DNA of 64,000 bases from Mycobacterium parascrofulaceum ATCC BAA-614. Lineage in GTDB: Bacteria; Actinomycetota; Actinomycetes; Mycobacteriales; Mycobacteriaceae. Shown here piece by piece: positions 37,846-46,869 of this stretch. Positions within the stretch are counted from its first letter, which is position 1. Each line of letters opens with the position of its first letter. The translations under genes were made by a program, and so were the position numbers. Below the pieces are notes generated by a model. It worked only from the letters and a program-made list of their open reading frames with translations, was not told the origin of the DNA and did not search any database. Location of the stretch: positions 121,271-185,270 of the forward strand of contig NZ_GG770558.1 of the NCBI RefSeq assembly GCF_000164135.1, read 5' to 3'.

Positions 37846-38145
37846 GTGTCTCAGATCTCCCGCGACGAGGTGGCGCACTTGGCCCGGCTGTCCCGGCTGG
37901 CGCTGACCGATGCCGAACTGGACAGCTTCGCCGGCCAGCTCGACGCCATCTTGACCCACGTCAGCCAGGTGCAGGCGGTCGACGTCACCGGTGTCGAAGC
38001 GACCGGCAACCCCCTCAAGGACGTGAACGTCACCCGCCCGGACGAACCGACCCCGTGCCTGACCCAGGCTGAAGCGCTGGCCGAGGCGCCCGCGGCCGCC
38101 GACGGCCGCTTCGCGGTGCCCCAGATCCTGGGGGACAGCGAGTGA
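37846..38145 (+). CDS. gatC: Aspartyl/glutamyl-tRNA amidotransferase subunit C
   Basis: 99 aa, usual length. The sequence [29 protein letters not shown] (shown as [15 protein letters not shown]) and [21 protein letters not shown] are typical GatC helices and C-terminal extension. GatC wraps around GatA and stabilises the GatCAB complex that converts Glu-tRNA-Gln to Gln-tRNA-Gln (and Asp-tRNA-Asn). GTG start; its stop overlaps gatA by 4 nt. Confidence 0.93.
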   Translation: MSQISRDEVAHLARLSRLALTDAELDSFAGQLDAILTHVSQVQAVDVTGVEATGNPLKDVNVTRPDEPTPCLTQAEALAEAPAAADGRFAVPQILGDSE

Positions 38146-39623
38146 ACGAGGTCATCCGGTCCGACGCCGCCAGCCTGGCCGCCCGGATCGCCGCTAAGGA
38201 GCTGTCGTCGGTCGAGGTCACCCGCGCGTGCCTGGACCAGATCGCGGCGACCGACGAGCGGTATCACGCCTTCCTGCACGTGGCCGCCGACGAGGCGCTG
38301 GGGGCGGCCGCCGTCGTCGACGAGGCGGTCGCCGCGGGGGAGCGGCTGCCGTCGCCGCTGGCAGGGGTGCCGCTGGCGCTCAAGGACGTCTTCACCACCG
38401 TCGACATGCCCACGACCTGCGGCTCGAAGATCCTCGAGGGGTGGCGTTCACCCTACGACTCGACCGTCACCACGCGGCTGCGCGCCGCGGGCATCCCGAT
38501 CCTGGGCAAGACCAACATGGACGAGTTCGCGATGGGCTCGTCGACGGAGAACTCCGCATACGGGCCCACCCGTAACCCGTGGGACCTCGACCGGGTGCCC
38601 GGCGGCTCCGGCGGGGGCAGCGCGGCGGCGCTGGCCGCGTTCCAGGCGCCGCTGGCCATCGGATCCGACACCGGCGGCTCGATCCGGCAGCCGGCCGCGC
38701 TGACCGCGACGGTCGGTGTCAAACCCACCTACGGCACCGTGTCGCGCTACGGCCTGGTGGCCTGCGCGTCGTCGCTGGATCAGGGCGGCCCGTGCGCGCG
38801 GACCGTGCTGGACACCGCGCTGCTGCACCAGGTGATCGCCGGGCACGACCACCGCGACTCGACGTCCGTCGAGGCCGCGATCCCCGATGTCGTCGGTGCC
38901 GCCAAAGCCGGCGCGGCCGGCGACCTCAAGGGCGTGCGGGTGGGAGTCGTCAAGCAGCTGCGCGGCGAGGGCTACCAGCCGGGAGTGTTGGCCTCGTTCG
39001 AGGCCGCCGTCGGGCGACTGACCGAACTGGGCGCCGAGGTGAGCGAAGTCGACTGCCCGCACTTCGAATACGCGCTGGCCGCCTACTACCTGATCCTGCC
39101 GTCGGAGGTGTCGAGCAACCTGGCCCGCTTCGACGCCATGCGCTATGGCCTGCGCGTCGGCGACGACGGCACGCACAGCGCCGAGGAAGTGATGGCGCTG
39201 ACTCGCGCCGCCGGGTTCGGACCGGAAGTCAAGCGGCGCATCATGATCGGCACCTACGCGCTGTCGGCCGGTTACTACGACGCGTACTACAACCAGGCGC
39301 AGAAGGTGCGCACCCTGATCGCCCGCGACCTCGACAGGGCGTACGAGTCCGTCGACGTGGTCGTCTCGCCCGCCACTCCGACCACCGCCTTCCCGTTGGG
39401 CGAGAAGGTCGACGACCCGCTGGCGATGTACCTGTTCGACCTGTGCACGCTGCCGCTGAACCTGGCCGGCCACTGCGGCATGTCGGTGCCCGCGGGGCTG
39501 TCGCCGGACGACGGCCTGCCGGTCGGTCTGCAGATCATGGCGCCGGCGCTGGCCGACGATCGCCTCTACCGGGTGGGTGCCGCCTACGAGGCCGCCCGCG
39601 GCCCGCTGCCGAGCGCGATCTAG
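38142..39623 (+). CDS. gatA: Aspartyl/glutamyl-tRNA amidotransferase subunit A
   Basis: 493 aa amidase-signature enzyme. Catalytic triad Lys81 (LALKDVF), Ser156 ([12 protein letters not shown]) and Ser180 ([12 protein letters not shown]) is complete. GatA hydrolyses glutamine and passes ammonia to GatB. GTG/ATG region overlaps gatC by 4 nt, so translation is coupled. pfkA follows after 48 nt; gatB lies farther downstream, separated by pfkA, a ParA-like gene and a repeat array. Confidence 0.95.
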   Translation: MNEVIRSDAASLAARIAAKELSSVEVTRACLDQIAATDERYHAFLHVAADEALGAAAVVDEAVAAGERLPSPLAGVPLALKDVFTTVDMPTTCGSKILEGWRSPYDSTVTTRLRAAGIPILGKTNMDEFAMGSSTENSAYGPTRNPWDLDRVPGGSGGGSAAALAAFQAPLAIGSDTGGSIRQPAALTATVGVKPTYGTVSRYGLVACASSLDQGGPCARTVLDTALLHQVIAGHDHRDSTSVEAAIPDVVGAAKAGAAGDLKGVRVGVVKQLRGEGYQPGVLASFEAAVGRLTELGAEVSEVDCPHFEYALAAYYLILPSEVSSNLARFDAMRYGLRVGDDGTHSAEEVMALTRAAGFGPEVKRRIMIGTYALSAGYYDAYYNQAQKVRTLIARDLDRAYESVDVVVSPATPTTAFPLGEKVDDPLAMYLFDLCTLPLNLAGHCGMSVPAGLSPDDGLPVGLQIMAPALADDRLYRVGAAYEAARGPLPSAI

Positions 39624-39671
39624 TCGCGGGTTAATTGCGCCACCGGCCGCCGTCCCAGGCAAGATAAGGGC

Positions 39672-40703
39672 ATGCGGATCGGAGTTCTCACCGGAGGCGG
39701 CGACTGCCCAGGGCTGAACGCCGTCATTCGGGCGGTGGTGCGCACCTGCGACGCGCGGTACGGCTCGTCGGTGGTCGGCTTCCAGGACGGGTGGCGCGGG
39801 TTGCTGGAAAACCGGCGCATACAACTGCAGAACGACGACCGCAACGACCGGCTGCTGGCCAAGGGCGGCACCATGCTCGGGACCGCCCGCGTGCATCCGG
39901 ACAAGCTGCGCGCCGGGCTGGACCAGATCAAGCAGACACTGGACGACAACGGCATCGACGTGCTCATCCCGATCGGCGGGGAAGGCACCCTGACCGCCGC
40001 GCACTGGCTGTCCGAGGAAAACGTTCCCGTCGTCGGGGTGCCGAAGACCATCGACAACGACATCGATTGCACCGACGTCACTTTCGGCCATGACACCGCG
40101 CTGACGGTGGCCACCGAGGCCATCGACCGCTTGCACAGCACGGCCGAGTCGCACCAGCGGGTCATGCTGGTGGAGGTGATGGGCCGGCACGCCGGCTGGA
40201 TTGCGCTGAACGCGGGCCTGGCCTCGGGCGCCCACATGACGCTGATTCCCGAGCAGCCCTTCGACATCGAGGAGGTGTGCCGGCTGGTCAAACGCCGCTT
40301 CCAGCGCGGGGATTCGCACTTCATCTGCGTGGTCGCCGAGGGTGCGAAACCCGTCGCGGGCTCGATCTCGTTGCGCGAGGGCGGGCTTGACGAGTTCGGC
40401 CACGAGAAGTTCACCGGTGTCGCCGCCCAGCTGGGCGCCGAAGTGGAGAAGCGGATCAACAAGGACGTCCGGGTGACCGTGCTGGGCCATGTCCAGCGCG
40501 GCGGGACCCCCACCGCTTACGACCGGGTGCTGGCCACCCGGTTCGGCGTCAACGCGGCCGACGCCGCGCACGCGGGGGAATACGGCCAGATGGTGTCGCT
40601 GCGGGGGCAGGACATCGGCCGGGTGGCGCTGGCCGACGCGGTGCGCCAGCTCAAGCTGGTGCCCGAAAGCCGCTACGACGACGCCGCCGCCTTCTTCGGC
40701 TGA
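39672..40703 (+). CDS. pfkA: 6-phosphofructokinase PfkA
   Basis: 343 aa, same as Rv3010c. ATP-binding [20 protein letters not shown] at the N-terminus, the catalytic [14 protein letters not shown] loop (T-I-D-N-D) and the substrate motif MGRHAGWIA are present. The G-G-D of the first loop with a Gly at the position after it is typical of the ATP-dependent group in actinobacteria. It phosphorylates fructose 6-phosphate in glycolysis. ATAAGGGC before the ATG is a weak ribosome site. No sign of damage. Confidence 0.94.
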   Translation: MRIGVLTGGGDCPGLNAVIRAVVRTCDARYGSSVVGFQDGWRGLLENRRIQLQNDDRNDRLLAKGGTMLGTARVHPDKLRAGLDQIKQTLDDNGIDVLIPIGGEGTLTAAHWLSEENVPVVGVPKTIDNDIDCTDVTFGHDTALTVATEAIDRLHSTAESHQRVMLVEVMGRHAGWIALNAGLASGAHMTLIPEQPFDIEEVCRLVKRRFQRGDSHFICVVAEGAKPVAGSISLREGGLDEFGHEKFTGVAAQLGAEVEKRINKDVRVTVLGHVQRGGTPTAYDRVLATRFGVNAADAAHAGEYGQMVSLRGQDIGRVALADAVRQLKLVPESRYDDAAAFFG

Positions 40704-40837
40704 TCGCACGGATTCGGCAAACGGCGGGTTGCCCCGGCCTGACGGCGGCCTGAATTTGCCCGGCGATTGGCCAGCTTAAAGCCGATCGGCACAAATTAGT
40801 GGTTTCCGGACTGGTTCCGAACGGTTATACCGGGGGT

Positions 40838-42031
40838 GTGAGCAACCGCGGTTCGATTCGCGGAGTCGTTCAGCACCCCGCGGCGTCGGCTGGGCCACCG
40901 GGCCCGCCGGTAAACCCGCCACGGCCACCGGGTTGGCGTATCGACGCCGATCCAGCGGCCGCCACGGTGCCGCAGCCGCACCGCTCGGAGCCATCCGTGC
41001 GCCGGCCGCCGGCCAGGGTGCCCCCGCCCGCGCCCGTCGCGACTTCGCGGGAATCCTCGCCCCCGCGGCGGCCTTGGCTGCCCGGCGGCACGGCCCTGGA
41101 CGGGCTCGACCAGCAGCAACGGGCTGATTCCTCGCGGTTTAGCTGGCGAGAAGTGGTCCATCGCGTGACCGGCGTCGATCTGGGCGTCGGCAAAGAGGCG
41201 CAGTACAAAGAGGACCTGCGCACCCGTATCCGCGCGGCCGTGGGCGGCGCATTTCCCATCGCCGTGCTCAACCTCAAAGGTGGTGTCGGCAAGACGGCGG
41301 TCGTGGAGGCACTGGGGTCGACGTTCGCCGACGTGCGTCACGATCGGGTGATCGCCGTCGACATCGACGCCGGCGACCTCGCCGAGCGGCACGGCCGTCC
41401 GCACTCGCCGGGCATGGCCGAGCTGCTGGCCGACAAGGCGATCACCGACTATGCGGACATCCGGGCTCACACGTACATGAACAATTTCGGCCTGGAAGTG
41501 CTCGCGCTGCCGGACTATGCGCAGACCGACTGGAGACTCGAGCGCCACGATGTCGTCAAGGCGTTCTCCCTGTTGCGCAACCACTACTCGGTGGTGCTGG
41601 TGGACTGCGCCAAGGCCCTCAATTCGGGTGTGATGGAAGCGGTCCTGCCCGAGGCGCGGGCGCTGGTCGTGGTGACCAGCACCTCCATCGACGCGATCCG
41701 GAAGACGGCCACCACGCTGGATTGGCTGGGCAACAACGGATATCAGCCGCTGGTGCGGTCGACGGTTTTGGCGATCAACCACATCGAGCCGGCCAGGGTG
41801 GACCTGTTGGCCGCCAAGGAACTCGAGCGCTTGTCCGCGCGCGTCGCCGCGACGGTGGTGCTGCCGTTCGATCGGCACATCCACGAGGGCAAACAGATCG
41901 GGCTGGATCGACTGAGCAAGGAAAACCGGCGCAGTTACCTCGAGATGGCGGCAGTATTGGCCGACATGTTCCCCGACAGGGGTGAGGAGCTCGGCCGGTT
42001 CCCGGCGCCCCGCTCGCCGCACTGGCCCTGA
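40838..42031 (+). CDS. ParA/MinD-like ATPase with Pro-rich N-terminus
   Basis: 397 aa. Residues 1-120 are Pro/Arg-rich and probably disordered (GPPGPPVNPPRPPGW, RRPPARVPPPAP). The ATPase domain starts with a deviant Walker A, AVLNLKGGVGKTAVVEAL, followed by VIAVDIDAGDLAERHGR and VVLVDCAKALNSGVM (Walker B region). The arrangement resembles EspI-type and other mycobacterial MinD-like proteins linked to type VII secretion, but no ESX genes are nearby. GTG at 40838 is chosen over the farther upstream start for lack of conservation there. In M. tuberculosis pfkA and gatB are adjacent as I recall, so this gene appears to be inserted or lost between lineages. Confidence 0.8.
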   Translation: MSNRGSIRGVVQHPAASAGPPGPPVNPPRPPGWRIDADPAAATVPQPHRSEPSVRRPPARVPPPAPVATSRESSPPRRPWLPGGTALDGLDQQQRADSSRFSWREVVHRVTGVDLGVGKEAQYKEDLRTRIRAAVGGAFPIAVLNLKGGVGKTAVVEALGSTFADVRHDRVIAVDIDAGDLAERHGRPHSPGMAELLADKAITDYADIRAHTYMNNFGLEVLALPDYAQTDWRLERHDVVKAFSLLRNHYSVVLVDCAKALNSGVMEAVLPEARALVVVTSTSIDAIRKTATTLDWLGNNGYQPLVRSTVLAINHIEPARVDLLAAKELERLSARVAATVVLPFDRHIHEGKQIGLDRLSKENRRSYLEMAAVLADMFPDRGEELGRFPAPRSPHWP

Positions 42032-42043
42032 GATCGCCCTCCT

Positions 42044-42068
42044 CCGCAAGCGGGAGGCGCCCCCAGCG
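42044..42068 (+). repeat. Short dispersed repeat copy before the tandem array
   Basis: Element CCGCAAGCGGGAGG-CGCCCCCAGCG, 23 of 25 positions identical to the copy inside iscS at 27305-27329. It lies 13 nt behind the ParA-like stop and runs straight into the 55-bp array. Confidence 0.6.
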
Positions 42069-42307
42069 CCGCGCTCGCGGTCACCACGGGCCTGACGGTG
42101 GTGACCCGCTTCGCCCGGCTCCGCCGCGCTCGCGGTCACCACGGGCCTGACGGTGGTGACCCGCTTCGCCCGGCTCCGCCGCGCTCGCGGTCACCACGGG
42201 CCTGACGGTGGTGACCCGCTTCGCCCGGCTCCGCCGCGCTCGCGGTCACCACGGGCCTGACGGTGGTGACCCGCTTCGCCCGGCTCCGCCGCGCTCGCGG
42301 TCACCAC
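42068..42307. repeat. 55-bp tandem repeat array (VNTR-like), four full copies plus a 20-bp partial
   Basis: Units begin at 42068, 42123, 42178, 42233 and 42288, each GCCGCGCTCGCGG..., exactly 55 bp apart and, as far as I can read, identical. Each unit contains a hairpin of GGTCACCAC and GTGGTGACC with a 10-nt loop. The last partial copy ends 13 nt before the gatB ATG. Length and structure are like mycobacterial MIRU-VNTR loci. Perfect identity of the units suggests recent expansion, so copy number probably varies among strains. Confidence 0.9.
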
Positions 42308-42320
42308 TACGATCGACGGC
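42308..42320 (+). promoter_or_regulatory. gatB: Candidate gatB -10 box abutting the repeat array
   Basis: TACGAT at 42308-42313, seven nt before the ATG, is a good mycobacterial -10 hexamer; transcription would start at or next to the ATG, giving a leaderless mRNA. The -35 position would fall within the last repeat unit. No separate ribosome site is visible, which agrees with leaderless start. Confidence 0.4.
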
Positions 42321-43832
42321 ATGAGTGTTGCTGCCGGCGCCGATCTCATGGACTACGACGACGTCATCGCGCGCTTCGACCCGGTCCTCGGCCTCGAGGT
42401 GCACGTCGAACTGTCGACCGTGACGAAGATGTTCTGCGGCTGCTCCACCGCGTTCGGTGCCGAACCCAACACCCAGGTCTGCCCGGTGTGCCTCGGCCTG
42501 CCGGGTTCGCTGCCGGTGCTCAACCGCACGGCGGTGGAGTCGGCGATCCGGATCGGACTCGCGTTGAACTGTGAGATCGTGCCCTGGTGCCGCTTCGCCC
42601 GGAAGAACTACTTCTACCCGGACATGCCGAAGAACTACCAGATCTCCCAGTACGACGAGCCGATCGCCATCAACGGGTATCTGGATGCGCCGCTGGAGGA
42701 CGGCACCACCTGGCGGGTCGAGATCGAACGCGCGCACATGGAGGAGGACACCGGGAAGCTGACCCACCTGGGCAGCGAGACCGGCCGCATCCACGGCGCC
42801 ACCACCTCGCTGCTCGACTACAACCGCGCCGGTGTGCCGCTGATCGAAATCGTGACCAAGCCGATCGTGGGCGCCGGGGCCCGGGCGCCGGAGATCGCGC
42901 GCGCGTACGTCACGGCATTGCGAGACCTGTTGCGCGCCTTGGACGTATCCGATGTGCGGATGGACCAGGGCTCTATGCGTTGCGATTCCAACGTGTCGCT
43001 GATGCCCACCGGAACCACCGAGTTCGGCACCCGCACCGAGACCAAGAACGTCAACTCGCTGAAAAGCGTTGAGGTCGCGGTCCGCTACGAGATGCAGCGG
43101 CAGGCCGCCGTCCTGGCGTCGGGTGGGCAGATCATCCAGGAGACCCGGCACTTCCACGAAGCGGGGTACACCAGCCCGGGCCGCGCCAAAGAGACCGCCC
43201 AGGACTACCGCTATTTCCCCGAACCCGACCTGGAACCCGTCGCGCCCAGCCGTGAATTGGTCGAGCAGCTGCGCCAGACCATCCCGGAGCTACCGTGGCT
43301 GAGCCGCAAGCGGATTCAACAGGAATGGGGCGTTTCCGACGAGGTGATGCGCGACCTCGTCAACGCCGGCGCCGTGGACCTGGTCACCGCAACCGTCAAG
43401 CACGGCGCGTCCAGCGAGCAGGCGCGCGCCTGGTGGGGAAACTTCTTGGTGCAGAAGGCCAACGAGGCGAACGTCGCGCTGGACGAACTGGCCATCACCC
43501 CCGCCCAGGTCGCCGCGGTGATCGCGCTCGTCGACGAGGGCAAGCTGTCCAACAAGCTGGCCCGCCAGGTCGTGGAGGGGGTGCTGGCCGGTGAGGGTGA
43601 ACCCGGGCAGGTGATGGCGTCCCGCGGCCTCGAGCTGGTGCGCGACGACTCGGTCACCCAGGCCGTGGTCGACGAGGCGCTGGCCGCCAATCCCGATGTG
43701 GCGGAGAAGATCCGCGGCGGCAAGGTGGCCGCGGCCGGCGCGATCGTCGGCGCGGTGATGAAGGCCACCCGGGGGCAAGCCGACGCCGCGCGGGTGCGCG
43801 AACTGGTGCTGGCCGCCTGCGGGCAGAGCTAG
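42321..43832 (+). CDS. gatB: Aspartyl/glutamyl-tRNA amidotransferase subunit B
   Basis: 503 aa. Catalytic cradle begins [20 protein letters not shown] and contains the Zn-binding Cys set CGCS...CPVCLGLPG; the [16 protein letters not shown] motif is highly conserved in GatB; helical and YqeY-like tRNA-binding domains end the protein ([21 protein letters not shown], given as [17 protein letters not shown]). It phosphorylates Glu-tRNA-Gln and transfers ammonia from GatA. ATG at 42321 is followed by a second in-frame Met at residue 10; the first is kept because it fits the leaderless promoter. Regulated separately from gatCA because of the intervening genes and repeat array. Confidence 0.93.
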   Translation: MSVAAGADLMDYDDVIARFDPVLGLEVHVELSTVTKMFCGCSTAFGAEPNTQVCPVCLGLPGSLPVLNRTAVESAIRIGLALNCEIVPWCRFARKNYFYPDMPKNYQISQYDEPIAINGYLDAPLEDGTTWRVEIERAHMEEDTGKLTHLGSETGRIHGATTSLLDYNRAGVPLIEIVTKPIVGAGARAPEIARAYVTALRDLLRALDVSDVRMDQGSMRCDSNVSLMPTGTTEFGTRTETKNVNSLKSVEVAVRYEMQRQAAVLASGGQIIQETRHFHEAGYTSPGRAKETAQDYRYFPEPDLEPVAPSRELVEQLRQTIPELPWLSRKRIQQEWGVSDEVMRDLVNAGAVDLVTATVKHGASSEQARAWWGNFLVQKANEANVALDELAITPAQVAAVIALVDEGKLSNKLARQVVEGVLAGEGEPGQVMASRGLELVRDDSVTQAVVDEALAANPDVAEKIRGGKVAAAGAIVGAVMKATRGQADAARVRELVLAACGQS

Positions 43833-43933
43833 ACCGGCCGGCGCGGCTTCGCGGCGGGCGCGAGACGTCAGCCGATCATTTGGCGAGTGTCGAAAGCGCT
43901 ATCGCCCGCGATATCGGATTCGCGAAGACCGCG

Positions 43934-45055
43934 CTAGGTCTTGTCGTCGTTGTTGCGCGGGAAGCCGCCGCCCTGCGGGAACAGCGGGAAGACCACGTCG
44001 TCGAGCTTCTCGGCGTCGCCGGCGGTCTTGTTGACGGTTGCGCCCCAAACGTTTCCGTCCGGCGACATCCGCAGCGCCCACGCGTGGGCATGGGTGTCCT
44101 TGCGGACCACGTCGGGTTCCCCGGTGACCGCACCCGTCGCCGGCGCCAGCCGCACGGCCACCGTCATCTTGGTGTTGATCAGGTTGACCAGCACGGTGCC
44201 GTCCATCGCCGCGCAGCCGGCCACGCCGGGCTTGTCCGGCCACGTCCACACCGTGGAGACCTCCGACGTTTTGGTGATGCGCTGCAACCGGTCCGCCGTC
44301 GGGGTGCGGTCGGCGACATAGAGCGAGCCGTCGACCGGATCGATGCACATTCCGCCGCCGGCGCCGACGCCGGAAAGCGCCGTCGTCGGCGGCGCCTGCC
44401 CGATGGTCGTCGGCTGCTCGATGCGCAGTACCTTGCCGGCCAGCGACTTGGGGTCCGCGGCCGCCGCCGGGTTGCCCGCGTCGCCGGTCATGACGACCAG
44501 CGTCGTGGGGCTGGTGAAGATCAACGCCCCGGTGTTGCCGGTGGCCCCCTTGGGGATGCCCGTCAGGATGTCCTTGGGGATGTCGCCGTCGGCCACCCGG
44601 ATCACCCGGTTGTCGGTCGGCGTGCTGATGTAGGCGTACATCAGCCGGTCTTGCGTGTAGGTCGGCGACAGCACGATGTCCATCAGGCCGCCGTCACCGG
44701 CCGGGTCCACCGGGATGACCGTCTTCACCTTCGGCTCGGCGCTGACCGAGATCTCCTTGACCGCGCCGGTGGTGCGCTCGGCGACCAGGGCGGTTTTGCT
44801 GTCGGGCCCCATGATCAGGCCGCTGGTGCTCTCCAGGCAGCCCTGCATCACGCCCGGGGCGGGGCACGCCTTGGGGAACGGCGTGGGCGGCAGCGGCGGC
44901 GGCGGGGGAGGCGTCGAGCTGGGTTGCGGCTTGAGTTCCGGGTTGGTGGTGAAGGGCTGGGACTGGGCGTCGTTGAACCGTGCACACCCGCTCGCGACCA
45001 GCACCACCGCGCAAAGCGCGGCAAACCCGCACCGAACCGAGCGCCGTAGTCGCAT
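43934..45055 (-). CDS. lppZ: Lipoprotein LppZ, sugar-dehydrogenase-like propeller
   Basis: 373 aa, the length recalled for Rv3006 LppZ. Signal peptide with lipobox ending at Cys24 (VLVASGC), a Pro-rich linker (STPPPPPPLPPTPFP) and a six-bladed propeller of the glucose/sorbosone dehydrogenase family: GDGGLMDIVLSPTYTQDR, GGGMCIDPVDGSLYVADR and DGNVWGATVNKTAGD. Whether it has PQQ-type activity is unknown; it may be a cell-surface binding protein. ATG at 45055 places the lipobox at the right distance. Convergent with gatB (101 nt apart). Confidence 0.88.
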   Translation of the reverse strand: MRLRRSVRCGFAALCAVVLVASGCARFNDAQSQPFTTNPELKPQPSSTPPPPPPLPPTPFPKACPAPGVMQGCLESTSGLIMGPDSKTALVAERTTGAVKEISVSAEPKVKTVIPVDPAGDGGLMDIVLSPTYTQDRLMYAYISTPTDNRVIRVADGDIPKDILTGIPKGATGNTGALIFTSPTTLVVMTGDAGNPAAAADPKSLAGKVLRIEQPTTIGQAPPTTALSGVGAGGGMCIDPVDGSLYVADRTPTADRLQRITKTSEVSTVWTWPDKPGVAGCAAMDGTVLVNLINTKMTVAVRLAPATGAVTGEPDVVRKDTHAHAWALRMSPDGNVWGATVNKTAGDAEKLDDVVFPLFPQGGGFPRNNDDKT

Positions 45056-45316
45056 GACCGACAGGCTACGGACAGTGCGCCCGCCCCCGCCACACGCCTG
45101 CGGCCCGCCTACCCGTCGCCGCTCCACCGCAGCCATTTTCGCGCGCACCGGTAAGCACCATTCCGGCCCCGATTCCGCGGCGACGGCGCCGCCAAAGCCC
45201 CCGGCGAGCCCATTTCGGGCCAATCTGGGCTTGTTCGGCAGGCAAACCACCGATTGCCTGGCGAAAGCGCCGCTCAAATCCCCAATTCAGCGCCAAATGC
45301 CCTTACCCTGACACCC

Positions 45317-46177
45317 GTGACCAGTCAACCGAATGACGGACATTGGCAACGGCCCGGCGAATCCCCGGAGCCGACCCCGGGACGCCCCGCCACGGCGCGT
45401 GTGGTTGACCCCGAGGATGATCTGACGCCCGTCGGTTACCCCGGCGATTTCAACCCCTCCACCGGAACCACCACCGTCATCCCCTACATGGGCGACCACG
45501 CCGCCGTCGGCGGCCCCAGGGCGACGGGTTACAACGTGCTCGACCAGCAGGAGCCCCTGCCTTACGTCCAGCCGCAACCCACCCGGCACGCGGCCGCCGA
45601 GCCCGTCGAGATCGACGGGGACGAACACTACGGCCGCCTGCACGACGTCGGGCGTCGCGGCACCCAGCACCTGGGTTTGCTGATATTGCGGGTCGGGCTC
45701 GGGTTCGTGCTGGCCGCCCACGGGCTGCAGAAGCTGTTCGGCTGGTGGGGCGGCTCGGGGGTGGGCGGGTTCAAGAACTCCCTGTCGGACGTCGGCTACC
45801 AGCACGCCGACATCCTCGCCTACGTCAGTGCCGGTGGTGAGCTGGTCGCGGGCGTGCTGCTGGTGCTTGGGCTGTTCACCCCGGTGGCCGCGGCCGGTGC
45901 GCTGGCGTTCCTGATCAACGGCCTGCTGGCCACCATCTCGGCGCGGCCGCACCCGCACACCTTCGCCTACTTCCTGCCGGACGGGCACGAGTACCAAATC
46001 ACGCTGATCGTCGTGGCCGTCGCGGTCATCCTGTGCGGGCCGGGCCGCTACGGCCTGGACGCGCGGCGCGGCTGGGCCCACCGGCCCTTCATCGGGTCGT
46101 TCGTCGCCCTCCTGGTCGGCATCGCCGCCGGGGTCGCGGTGTGGGTGCTGCTCAACGGGGTCAACCCGATCGCCTGA
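45317..46177 (+). CDS. DoxX-family membrane protein, Rv3005c orthologue
   Basis: 286 aa. A hydrophilic, Pro-rich N-terminus of about 115 residues precedes four hydrophobic helices of the DoxX domain: LGLLILRVGLGFVLAAHGLQKLFG (given as LILRVGLGFVLAAHGLQKLF), GGELVAGVLLVLGLF, ALAFLINGLLA, ITLIVVAVAVILCGPG. In M. tuberculosis DoxX (Rv3005c) forms a membrane-associated oxidoreductase complex with SodA and SseA that handles radical stress. GTG at 45317. Divergent from lppZ with 261 nt between, in which I see no other gene. Confidence 0.87.
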   Translation: MTSQPNDGHWQRPGESPEPTPGRPATARVVDPEDDLTPVGYPGDFNPSTGTTTVIPYMGDHAAVGGPRATGYNVLDQQEPLPYVQPQPTRHAAAEPVEIDGDEHYGRLHDVGRRGTQHLGLLILRVGLGFVLAAHGLQKLFGWWGGSGVGGFKNSLSDVGYQHADILAYVSAGGELVAGVLLVLGLFTPVAAAGALAFLINGLLATISARPHPHTFAYFLPDGHEYQITLIVVAVAVILCGPGRYGLDARRGWAHRPFIGSFVALLVGIAAGVAVWVLLNGVNPIA

Positions 46178-46197
46178 TCCGCCTGCGCATAGGCCGG

Positions 46198-46587
46198 CTA
46201 CGCGTAGGGGTTGGGCACGCGCCCGGAGCTGACCTCGGCCAGTTGTGGGAGCGTCGCGAACGTCACCGCGGGCAGACGCAACTGCGCGCCGCTCCTGAGG
46301 TGCGCCCGCGCCCAGGAGCCCCGGTGGAAGCGCAGGCCGTCGATCTCATCCCACCGCACCGCCCGGCCGCCCAGTAGCGTTCGGACGGTCACGCCCCGGT
46401 CGTCGGCGACGGTGCGCAGGCGGACGATCATCGCCGACAGCACCACGGGGATCAGCAGCAGCGGAGCCGAGGGCGGCCACAGCATCACCGGTATCAGCAA
46501 CCCCAGGGTCACGAAGCCGACGGCCAGGTGCGCGATCGGGGACACCTTGATCACGACGGGTGTGTGGGAAGACGAACCGGTAGCCAC
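46198..46587 (-). CDS. cfp6: PH-domain membrane protein, CFP6 (Rv3004) orthologue
   Basis: 129 aa. Two hydrophobic segments near the N-terminus (AHLAVGFVTLGLLIPVMLW and PLLLIPVVLSAMIV) precede a bacterial PH-like domain (TVRTLLGGRAVRWDEIDGLRFH, shown as LLGGRAVRWDEIDGLRFH). It is in the place of cfp6, the low-molecular-weight culture-filtrate antigen. GTG start at 46587. It faces the ilvB leader on the other strand. Function unknown. Confidence 0.8.
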   Translation of the reverse strand: MATGSSSHTPVVIKVSPIAHLAVGFVTLGLLIPVMLWPPSAPLLLIPVVLSAMIVRLRTVADDRGVTVRTLLGGRAVRWDEIDGLRFHRGSWARAHLRSGAQLRLPAVTFATLPQLAEVSSGRVPNPYA

Positions 46588-46649
46588 CCGACCATCATTT
46601 CACCCGGCGCGGGGGCCCTGGACCTCGGCGCGAGCCGACGGTCACGGAT

Positions 46650-46679
46650 TTGACTGCTGAGCTGTGCGAAGGCTACCGT
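46650..46679 (+). promoter_or_regulatory. Candidate promoter of the ilvBNC leader
   Basis: -35 TTGACT at 46650-46655 and -10 TACCGT at 46674-46679 with 18-bp spacing. A start of transcription near 46686 would put the leader-peptide ATG (46688) at the 5' end of the RNA, giving leaderless translation. Confidence 0.5.
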
Positions 46680-46687
46680 CGGGTGTT

Positions 46688-46747
46688 ATGGATACCGCCG
46701 GAAAGCCCGGGATGCTCGTAGTAATTAGTCGGCGCGTTGGTGCCTGA
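46688..46747 (+). CDS. ilvB leader peptide
   Basis: Nineteen codons reading MDTAGKPGMLVVISRRVGA. The run Leu-Val-Val-Ile (46715-46726) and a later Val are the end products of the downstream pathway, as expected for an attenuation leader. The last codons and stop overlap the 5' strand of a 10-bp stem (46732-46741). Leader peptides of this kind precede ilvB in corynebacteria and have been predicted in mycobacteria. A shorter version starting at ATG 46712 is possible. Confidence 0.75.
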   Translation: MDTAGKPGMLVVISRRVGA

Positions 46748-46824
46748 CTAGCCTCTTCGGCATTTGAAGCTATCCAGACCAACGCGCAACCCTCGTGCAG
46801 CAGATGAGCTGTCGGGGGTTTTTT
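46732..46824 (+). promoter_or_regulatory. Transcription attenuator of ilvBNC
   Basis: A perfect 10-bp stem (GCGCGTTGGT at 46732-46741; ACCAACGCGC at 46778-46787) is followed immediately by a terminator: AACCCTCG (46788-46795) pairs with the segment before the T-run, inner stem CAGC/GCTG, loop AGATGA, then six T (46819-46824). The G-run can also pair with the CCCCCG downstream of the T-run. If ribosomes stall at the Leu-Val-Val-Ile codons, the first stem should be disturbed and read-through allowed. The antiterminator strand is not certain by eye. Confidence 0.7.
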
Positions 46825-46869
46825 GTTGCCCCCGAGCGAGATTCCCAGAGTGAATAAGGATCAAAGACA

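Noticed and set aside
42068..42307. CRISPR array
   Set aside because: Units are contiguous 55-bp tandem copies without unique spacers and no cas genes are near; this is a VNTR.
43875..43925. TATCGC/GCGATA palindrome between gatB and lppZ as terminator
   Set aside because: Six-bp stem with 2-nt spacing and no T-run; cannot form a stable hairpin.
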